Below are positions 6,128 through 10,756 of a stretch of DNA of 10,756 nucleotides, in pieces (position 1 is the first letter of the stretch; every line of letters begins with the position of its first letter). The notes under the pieces are model-generated. The model searched no databases. It was not told the origin of the DNA and was given only the letters and a program-made list of their open reading frames with translations. The stretch comes from an uncultured Actinomycetes bacterium (GTDB lineage: Bacteria; Actinomycetota; Actinomycetes; Nanopelagicales; Nanopelagicaceae): NCBI GenBank assembly GCA_903932695.1, contig CAIZGZ010000106.1:1-10756 (forward strand), written 5' to 3'. The translations under genes and the position numbers were made by a program.

Positions 6128-7048
6128 ATGGCTCAAGCACCACGTAGCTTCGATTTCAGAAAGCTCCAAGCGGGTAATCAGCGCAAATCTGCCGAACTGC
6201 TCTTTGGGATGGCGATCATTGTTGGCGCTGTCGTATGGGCGCTGATGACCTACTTCGGCAAAGGTGGCGTCGCGATTGTGCCGGTTGCAATTGGCATCGC
6301 ACTTATCTCGGTGTGGGGCTCATATTGGGCATCGGACAAGATTGTCTTAACGATGACCGGCGCGCGATTAATTGATGAACACGACCACAAACAGCTCTAC
6401 GATCTTGTCTCAGAGATCTGTATCGCAGCAGGTTTGCCACTTCCCAAGATTGCTATCGTCGAAGATGATGCGCCTAATGCATTTGCCACCGGCCGAGATC
6501 CCGAACATGCGGTTATCGCATTTACCACCGGAATCTTGCGCGTGATGGATCGTGAAGAGCTACAAGGTGTTGCAGCCCATGAGATGTCACACGTTGCTAA
6601 CCGCGACACACTCGTCTCAGCAATCGCAGCTACCACCGCAGGTGCGCTTGCGATCTTGACCGATTTCTTGATGCGGATCATGATCTTTGGCGGCGGCGAT
6701 CGCCGGGATGATCGTGATAATCAAAATCCCATCGCGCTCATCGCTTCAATCGTCGTGTTAATTCTTGCGCCGATTGCAGCACTCCTCTTGCGCCTTGCGA
6801 TCTCACGCAAGCGTGAAGCACTCGCCGATGTCACCGCCGTCGCCTTTACTCGCAATCCCACTGGTCTGCGCCGTGCCCTCGAAGTTCTGCAAAGTGACAC
6901 CACTGTTGTGCGCCAACGCTCTACGTCAGTTGCTCACATCTGGATTGAGTCGCCGCTCGATAACAGCGCTACCTCCAAACTTTTCTCTACCCACCCACCA
7001 CTAAGCGAAAGAATCGCTGTTCTCAAAGCGATGGAAGGTCAATCATGA
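6128..7048 (+). CDS. htpX: HtpX-type M48 membrane zinc metalloprotease
   Basis: The 306-residue protein has the zinc motif HEMSH (151-155) in the context LQGVAAHEMSHVANRD, and the third ligand Glu230 in REALADVTA. Two N-terminal membrane helices (about 23-43 and 46-64) and two more after the active site (about 163-186 and 200-225) match HtpX topology, with the catalytic domain facing the cytoplasm. It degrades misfolded or damaged membrane proteins. No Shine-Dalgarno is visible, but the 5-nt distance from lemA suggests coupled translation. The stop overlaps the start of the downstream Sco gene by 4 nt (ATGA), so the protease is transcriptionally and probably translationally linked to the copper genes, which is notable. 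Confidence 0.94.
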   Translation: MAQAPRSFDFRKLQAGNQRKSAELLFGMAIIVGAVVWALMTYFGKGGVAIVPVAIGIALISVWGSYWASDKIVLTMTGARLIDEHDHKQLYDLVSEICIAAGLPLPKIAIVEDDAPNAFATGRDPEHAVIAFTTGILRVMDREELQGVAAHEMSHVANRDTLVSAIAATTAGALAILTDFLMRIMIFGGGDRRDDRDNQNPIALIASIVVLILAPIAALLLRLAISRKREALADVTAVAFTRNPTGLRRALEVLQSDTTVVRQRSTSVAHIWIESPLDNSATSKLFSTHPPLSERIAVLKAMEGQS

Positions 7049-7878
7049 AGCGCAGCTCCCTTCTCATTGCAGGAGTCCTACTCTTAGGCTCATTCTCACC
7101 AGCTCTTGCTTCAACACCTCAAAGCAAACCTTCTGGTGGCTCGATGGCTGGAATGAATATGGCTGCTCCAACACCACCTCCAATCTCTGGTACAGCGGCA
7201 ATGATGGGCGGCACAATTCTTGATGCTCCAATTCCAGCATCAATTCTCAATATCCCACTGGTCGACGCCAGCGGAAAGAATTTTTCTCTCGCTTCGCTCA
7301 AAGGTAAGACCGTTGTTCTGACAGACTTTTTCACCAGCTGCGACATGATCTGCCCAATGACGTCGGCAAATATGCGCGATATTGCCGCTGCAGTGAAGTT
7401 GGCAGGTAAGAGTTCAAGCGTGGATGTTCTAGAACTCACTGTAGATCCACAACGCGATAACGTGGCACGTATCAACGCCTACCAATCGCTCTATGGCCCG
7501 GCAACGTGGACCATGGCAACAGGAACTGCTGCAAATCTCAAGAACCTCTGGGCGTGGTTCGGTGTATACACAAAGCAAATTCCGAACACAGATGGTTCGG
7601 CAATTGATTGGCAAACAGGCAAGAAGATTGCTTACGATGTTGAACATGATGATGTAGTCATGATCCTGGGTCCCAACTCACACTTCCGTTGGATCGACCT
7701 TGGTAGTCCAGCGGTTTCAAACCCAACGCTTGTGCCAGCAAAATTGAAGGCATTTTTAAGTTCACAAGGCAAACTCAATCTCCTCAAGCCCCAGCAGCCA
7801 GACTGGACAAACGCAGCAGTATTTGGTGCTTTGCAACAGATCTATGGAATCGCTATCGGTCCGAAGATGAAGATGTGA
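7045..7878 (+). CDS. Sco1/SenC-family copper chaperone, methionine-rich
   Basis: This 277-residue exported protein has a signal peptide (about 1-22, ending PALA) and a thioredoxin-like Sco domain (about 60-240). The copper ligands Cys99-x3-Cys103 (SCDMICP) and His201 (DVEHDD) are all present. Sco proteins bind copper and help mature the CuA centre of cytochrome c oxidase. The N-terminal segment after the signal peptide carries SMAGMNM (33-39) and further Met53-Met54, and the C-terminus ends KMKM, plausible extra Cu(I) sites. No lipobox Cys or separate anchor is visible; the signal helix might stay uncleaved. AAGG (7035-7038) lies 6 nt before the ATG, which overlaps the htpX stop. The stop overlaps the next gene by 4 nt (GTGA). 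Confidence 0.88.
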   Translation: MKRSSLLIAGVLLLGSFSPALASTPQSKPSGGSMAGMNMAAPTPPPISGTAAMMGGTILDAPIPASILNIPLVDASGKNFSLASLKGKTVVLTDFFTSCDMICPMTSANMRDIAAAVKLAGKSSSVDVLELTVDPQRDNVARINAYQSLYGPATWTMATGTAANLKNLWAWFGVYTKQIPNTDGSAIDWQTGKKIAYDVEHDDVVMILGPNSHFRWIDLGSPAVSNPTLVPAKLKAFLSSQGKLNLLKPQQPDWTNAAVFGALQQIYGIAIGPKMKM

Positions 7879-9095
7879 AGCACAAATCTTCATTCGCGGT
7901 TGTAGCAGCATTTCTTTCATTTATAACAATTTTTACGGCTTCCACCGCATCCGCACACACGGTTCTTGTTACCTCGGACCCTGCCGCAGGTGCAACTATC
8001 CACACCTTGCCTGAGAAAATAACACTGACTTTTGCTAACCCATTACTTAGCTTGGGAACGGCGGCAATTAATCAAGTCAAGGTGATAGATCCCATGGGAA
8101 TGGAGATCACCTCCACCAACAATGTGGTGCACGGCTCAGTTCTCTCGAACGTACTGTCACCCACAATGGTGATGAGTGGCGACTACCACGTCACATTTCG
8201 AGTTGCAGCACAAGACGGACATGTTCTCAATGGCAGTTTCACATTTTCAGTAGGGAACACGAGCGCCACTAATCAGAAAATCAACATTCCCCACTCCGGC
8301 GAAGTTGCTCTGCATGCATTTGCAACTGGCAAAGACATCATTGATGGAACCGGATCTGCAACGGATACGGCTACAGGAACTTTTTCCATCGATTTCAATG
8401 ACGACACTTTTTGCTACACGATTACGACGAAAATTACGGATATTACTGCAGGCCATGTTCACGCCTTGAGCCAAAAGAACTTGACCATTTCGGATGAGAT
8501 ATTTCTCCCGCTCAAACTTACGAGCATCAATGCCGCTCATCCAATCTGTGAAAATGCGCCAGGTGAAACCTTGGCTATTTTGGCGGCACACGCCAGCGAT
8601 TACGTTTTCATGCTCCACACAAAACGTTTTCCAGATGGTGACGTTGCAGGAGAGCTCCAGACTTCAATTTCACAAAATCCAATAATTCAATCAGTTTCAG
8701 TTACCGCAACAACTAAAAATTCCGATTCAGCCATAGCCTTGAAAATCACAAATCCTTCACCGACAACAATTCTCATCACGGCAATCACTTCAAATCTAGC
8801 TTCCAGCTCTATGTTTTTTTACGATGCAAATATGTGTCAAGGAAATAGCACCATGCAAGCACTCTCAAATATCGCAATCGCTCCAGATTCAGTGGTGTCA
8901 CTGGGGTATAAATATCAAGGTGCGATGTTGAGCCACCTAAAGGTACCTTTGAAGATTGGATCCCAGATCCCGCTCACGGTCACATGGACCGATAATCAGG
9001 GTGGTGCACACAAGCAGATCGTTGTGGCGAAGGTGGTCGTTCCGCCTCAAGGTTTGAACTTCGGTATGAGCTCTATGTCCGGGATGTCGATGTAA
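7875..9095 (+). CDS. Exported CopC-CHRD-PCuAC-like fusion protein
   Basis: The 406-residue protein has a signal peptide (1-27, ending ASA) predicted to leave His28 as the mature N-terminus. Domain 1 (28-127) is CopC-like. The Cu(II) set is His28 plus Asp114 and His116 in the AAQDGHVLNGSFTF motif. Domain 2 (about 141-266) looks like a CHRD domain, with GHVHALSQ (His194, His196) and FMLHTKRFPDGDVAGEL (His248) plus Cys180 and Cys225. Domain 3 (about 271-389) follows the PCuAC/DUF461 pattern (IAPDSVVSLGYKYQGAMLSH, then VPLKIGSQIPLTVTW and NQGG), but the usual His/Met ligands are largely replaced. The tail ends SMSGMSM. The start is GTG, overlapping the sco stop. CopC is confident, PCuAC fairly so, and CHRD moderately so. 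Base use is visibly more A/T-rich than in the genes upstream. Confidence 0.8.
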   Translation: MKHKSSFAVVAAFLSFITIFTASTASAHTVLVTSDPAAGATIHTLPEKITLTFANPLLSLGTAAINQVKVIDPMGMEITSTNNVVHGSVLSNVLSPTMVMSGDYHVTFRVAAQDGHVLNGSFTFSVGNTSATNQKINIPHSGEVALHAFATGKDIIDGTGSATDTATGTFSIDFNDDTFCYTITTKITDITAGHVHALSQKNLTISDEIFLPLKLTSINAAHPICENAPGETLAILAAHASDYVFMLHTKRFPDGDVAGELQTSISQNPIIQSVSVTATTKNSDSAIALKITNPSPTTILITAITSNLASSSMFFYDANMCQGNSTMQALSNIAIAPDSVVSLGYKYQGAMLSHLKVPLKIGSQIPLTVTWTDNQGGAHKQIVVAKVVVPPQGLNFGMSSMSGMSM

Positions 9096-9098
9096 AGT
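9093..9098 (+). promoter_or_regulatory. Possible internal -10 box overlapping a stop codon
   Basis: TAAAGT includes the TAA stop of the fusion gene and ends six bases before the ATG at 9105. That is the same TANNNT-N6-start spacing as at dcd and the EamA gene. No Shine-Dalgarno precedes the ATG, so a leaderless sub-operon transcript is possible. It could be chance in an A/T-rich spot. Confidence 0.3.
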
Positions 9099-9104
9099 AA
9101 GCGT

Positions 9105-9605
9105 ATGAAACACAAAAAGATCCCAATGCGATCCTTTTGTGCCTCTCTCACTCTTTTTCTTTCCGCACTCATCGCGCACGTAGTTGGCTGCGGTACTTTC
9201 ATACCTCTACCAAGATTATTCTTAGAATCCACATTCTTGATTGCAATCATTGCAATATTTTCACGATACAACTTTGAAGGTCCCAGACTTGGATTCATCG
9301 TATTAATATCACAGGCATCTGTGCATATTGTTTTAGGTGGTATGTTGATGAATACCTCATTGATGCTGAAAACGCACTTGGTGTTCGGTATTTTTTCATA
9401 CTTGGTTATATCCCACCTTGAGAAATTTTGGGATCAAGCAAAAATTTTTATATCTGGTCTCGTAAATTTCCCATCACTTAACCCAAATGTATCTGCCTTA
9501 AGTCTGAGCAGAACACATGTTGCATATATAGCTATCCAATGCCCGTGGGATGAACGAAGTGGACACACGCCGAGGGCGCCGCCGGCATCGACTTTAGCAT
9601 TATGA
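9105..9605 (+). CDS. Four-helix membrane protein in the copper cluster, function unknown
   Basis: This 166-residue protein has about four membrane helices (about 10-30, 40-53, 61-79 and 87-104), then a C-terminal soluble tail that is Ser/Pro/Arg-rich and includes HTPRAPPAS. Histidines fall in or at the ends of helices (His25, His74, His91, His104), which could bind metal, and Cys29 lies at the end of helix 1. I do not recognise a named family with certainty. The layout recalls small multi-helix proteins with a histidine-dotted core and an RxxPP-like tail found beside CopC genes in other actinobacteria. That is memory-based and unverified. It starts 9 nt after the fusion gene, and its stop overlaps the next small gene by 4 nt. 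Codon use is A/T-rich, with ATA and TTA codons. Confidence 0.7.
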   Translation: MKHKKIPMRSFCASLTLFLSALIAHVVGCGTFIPLPRLFLESTFLIAIIAIFSRYNFEGPRLGFIVLISQASVHIVLGGMLMNTSLMLKTHLVFGIFSYLVISHLEKFWDQAKIFISGLVNFPSLNPNVSALSLSRTHVAYIAIQCPWDERSGHTPRAPPASTLAL

Positions 9606-9715
9606 ACATGAATCAAAGCTTTTGGCAAAGCTACGGTGTTGAAGCCAAGTGGTTTCTCGTAGCCCTTGGGCTGATAGCCCTCTGGTCCGCTATTCGTTAT
9701 TGGCGAGATCGATAG
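9602..9715 (+). CDS. 37-residue single-helix membrane miniprotein
   Basis: ATG at 9602 overlaps the preceding stop as ATGA, a classic translational-coupling junction, and the frame runs 37 codons to TAG. The protein begins MNMNQSFWQSYGVEAKWF, continues as a hydrophobic helix (about 17-30: KWFLVALGLIALWS), and ends with the positively charged IRYWRDR. This is a single membrane-spanning segment with a cytoplasmic-type basic end by the positive-inside rule. Methionines at 1 and 3 may be incidental. I do not recognise a family. The precise overlap, the coherent topology and the sco gene that follows 39 nt later argue that it is real. Confidence 0.6.
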   Translation: MNMNQSFWQSYGVEAKWFLVALGLIALWSAIRYWRDR

Positions 9716-9738
9716 AGATATTTACCTGATACGACTTT

Positions 9739-9744
9739 TAGAAT
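9739..9744 (+). promoter_or_regulatory. Possible -10 box before the second sco gene
   Basis: TAGAAT is a good TANNNT match 10 nt before the ATG at 9755. No matching -35 is apparent. The overlapping AGGGA (9745-9749) could instead act as the ribosome binding site at 5-nt spacing. Both uses could not be served by a transcript starting only a few bases before the ATG. Confidence 0.3.
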
Positions 9745-9754
9745 AGGGATATTT

Positions 9755-10564
9755 ATGAAAAAGAACCTAGTAGGCGTTACTGCTGCCTTAATACTGAGCA
9801 GCATAACTCCGGCTTTTGCCGGAACGATAACCACACCGCCAGCATCAGTTGGTACTGCGACCCAAGTCACTGTTCCGAGCACGGTCTTAAATGCTCAATT
9901 TGTTGATGAAATGGGAATGAGCCAATCACTTGCTGCGTACAAAGGTAAGACAGTTTTAGTGGTTCCACTACTCACATTGTGCGGTGACACCTGCCCATTT
10001 ACCTCTGCGAATATGATGCAAATTCAGCAGAAACTTTCGGAAGATAAAGCGAGCAATGTCGTGGTGGTTGGTGTAACCGTCGATCCATATCGAGATAACT
10101 CTGCTCGTACTACTGCGTACCTAAAACTTATTGGTGCAAATTTTGATATCTGGACACCAGTGGGGGCCACAAGCAAGCCATCATTTACAAAGGCTCAGTT
10201 AGCCGCGAAAGACCCGGTTGGGTCCGGAGACATAAATCCAAATCTTCTTGCATATGAAAAGTTCTTTGGTTGGACAGCTCAAGTTGTTCCACAAGGTAAC
10301 CCACCAGCAACTGACTGGATGACACCATTTAAACCTCTGACCTATGACATCAACCATTCTGATGGGTTTTGGATCATTGATCCGACTCAGAAGGTGAGAT
10401 TTCTTAGTGGTACACAGCCTGCCTTTACTGGAAAGCTATCTCATGTCTTGGCAACCTTCATGGGCTCGAAGAGCAACATCTATAAAGATCCAGTCTATAA
10501 AGGCGGGTGGACTTCAGCACAAGTGCTTCAAGCCCTCTCCTTCGTAGATCAAGTGAAGTACTAA
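9755..10564 (+). CDS. Second Sco1/SenC-family copper chaperone
   Basis: This 269-residue exported protein has a signal peptide (about 1-22, ending PAFA) and a Sco domain. The copper set is Cys76-x3-Cys80 (LCGDTCP) and His201 (DINHSDGFWIID). It is a paralogue of the protein at 7045-7878. Both share TSANM directly after the CxxxC motif, a TVDPxRDN stretch, and a segment with an Asp-Trp pair before the conserved His. It lacks the N-terminal methionine cluster of the first Sco and has a longer loop around residues 135-165, so the two may act at different steps or on different targets. It may be transcribed with the cluster or from its own weak promoter. It converges on a histidine kinase gene with a 9-bp gap. 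Confidence 0.88.
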   Translation: MKKNLVGVTAALILSSITPAFAGTITTPPASVGTATQVTVPSTVLNAQFVDEMGMSQSLAAYKGKTVLVVPLLTLCGDTCPFTSANMMQIQQKLSEDKASNVVVVGVTVDPYRDNSARTTAYLKLIGANFDIWTPVGATSKPSFTKAQLAAKDPVGSGDINPNLLAYEKFFGWTAQVVPQGNPPATDWMTPFKPLTYDINHSDGFWIIDPTQKVRFLSGTQPAFTGKLSHVLATFMGSKSNIYKDPVYKGGWTSAQVLQALSFVDQVKY

Positions 10565-10573
10565 GGAGTCGAA

Positions 10574-10756
10574 TTAGGCCTCGACTGGGAAATGGAGCGT
10601 AAAGGTCGCTCCATTTCCCAGCTCAGAGTTAACACTTACACTCCCACCATGTGCCTTCATAATTGCATCGACAATCGAGAGGCCCAAACCGCTACCTTCA
10701 CCCGAGCTGCGGACTCGAGATGGATCAGCGCGGAAGAATCGTTCAAAGATACGTGA
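10574..10756 (-). CDS. Sensor histidine kinase, C-terminal fragment (cut by window edge)
   Basis: On the minus strand the last 60 codons plus the TAA stop (10574-10576) are present and the 5' part lies beyond the window. The fragment shows the end of a HATPase_c domain: the F box IFERFFRAD, the G2 box GEGSGLGLSIV, then HGGSVSVNSELGNGATFTLH and the end FPVEA. This is the catalytic ATP-binding half of a two-component sensor. The sensed signal cannot be judged from this part. A copper role is suggested only by its position next to the copper genes, and a partner response regulator would be expected just outside the window. Confidence 0.93.
   Translation of the reverse strand, partial: SRIFERFFRADPSRVRSSGEGSGLGLSIVDAIMKAHGGSVSVNSELGNGATFTLHFPVEA
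10585..10621. terminator. Perfect 15-bp hairpin, possible bidirectional terminator inside the kinase gene
   Basis: CTGGGAAATGGAGCG (10585-10599) and CGCTCCATTTCCCAG (10607-10621) are perfect inverted repeats around a 7-nt loop. The element begins 21 nt after the second sco stop and lies within the final codons of the opposing histidine kinase gene. Neither side has a T-tract, so intrinsic termination is uncertain. Confidence 0.45.

Noticed and set aside
8247..8618. 123-codon minus-strand frame inside the fusion gene
   Set aside because: It is antisense to the conserved CHRD-like region, with no family features and no ribosome binding context.

Overview
The window looks like an actinobacterial chromosome of moderate base composition. 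The order rpsF-ssb-rpsR-rplI-dnaB, an SSB ending in DDQPPF, a Dcd protein closely resembling the mycobacterial bifunctional type, a small Rv1284-like beta-carbonic anhydrase, and several genes that start at or just after a TANNNT -10 box (leaderless style) all point that way. My best guess is a streamlined freshwater lineage such as Nanopelagicales/acI. That is inference from gene content and texture, not a database match.

Layout. (1) 1-1806: ribosomal/replication operon rpsF-ssb-rpsR-rplI. It is preceded by a structured leader that can hide the rpsF ribosome binding site and resembles the S6:S18 autoregulatory motif. It is closed by a strong GAAA-tetraloop hairpin. (2) 1769-3436: a cluster of DnaA-box-like 9-mers in the gap before dnaB, then an intein-free replicative helicase gene. 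(3) 3454-4891, minus strand: an EamA/DMT-type transporter followed by a beta-carbonic anhydrase overlapping it by 8 nt. (4) 4892-4927: a 36-bp divergent gap with two mirror-image -10 boxes, each six bases from a GTG start. (5) 4928-7048: dcd, lemA and htpX. (6) 7045-10564: a copper-handling cluster. It holds a Sco protein, a fusion of CopC, CHRD and PCuAC-like domains, a four-helix membrane protein, a 37-residue single-helix protein and a second Sco. (7) 10574-10756, minus strand: the C-terminal end of a sensor histidine kinase running off the window.

The most interesting part is region 6. htpX, sco, the fusion gene, the membrane protein and the miniprotein are chained by 4-nt stop/start overlaps or a very short gap, so the extracytoplasmic copper proteins are co-expressed with a membrane quality-control pair (LemA/HtpX). 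Sco and PCuAC proteins cooperate in building the CuA centre of cytochrome c oxidase, and CopC binds Cu(II) through an N-terminal histidine. Here the CopC and PCuAC-like modules are joined in one exported polypeptide with a CHRD domain between them. The first Sco and the fusion protein carry the same methionine motif SMxGMxM at opposite ends. I infer an extracytoplasmic copper acquisition/oxidase metallation pathway with an unusual scaffold protein.

No tRNA, rRNA, CRISPR array, insertion sequence or prophage is visible. No gene-free stretch exceeds 300 bases; the longest (1737-1969) holds the terminator and the DnaA-box-like cluster.
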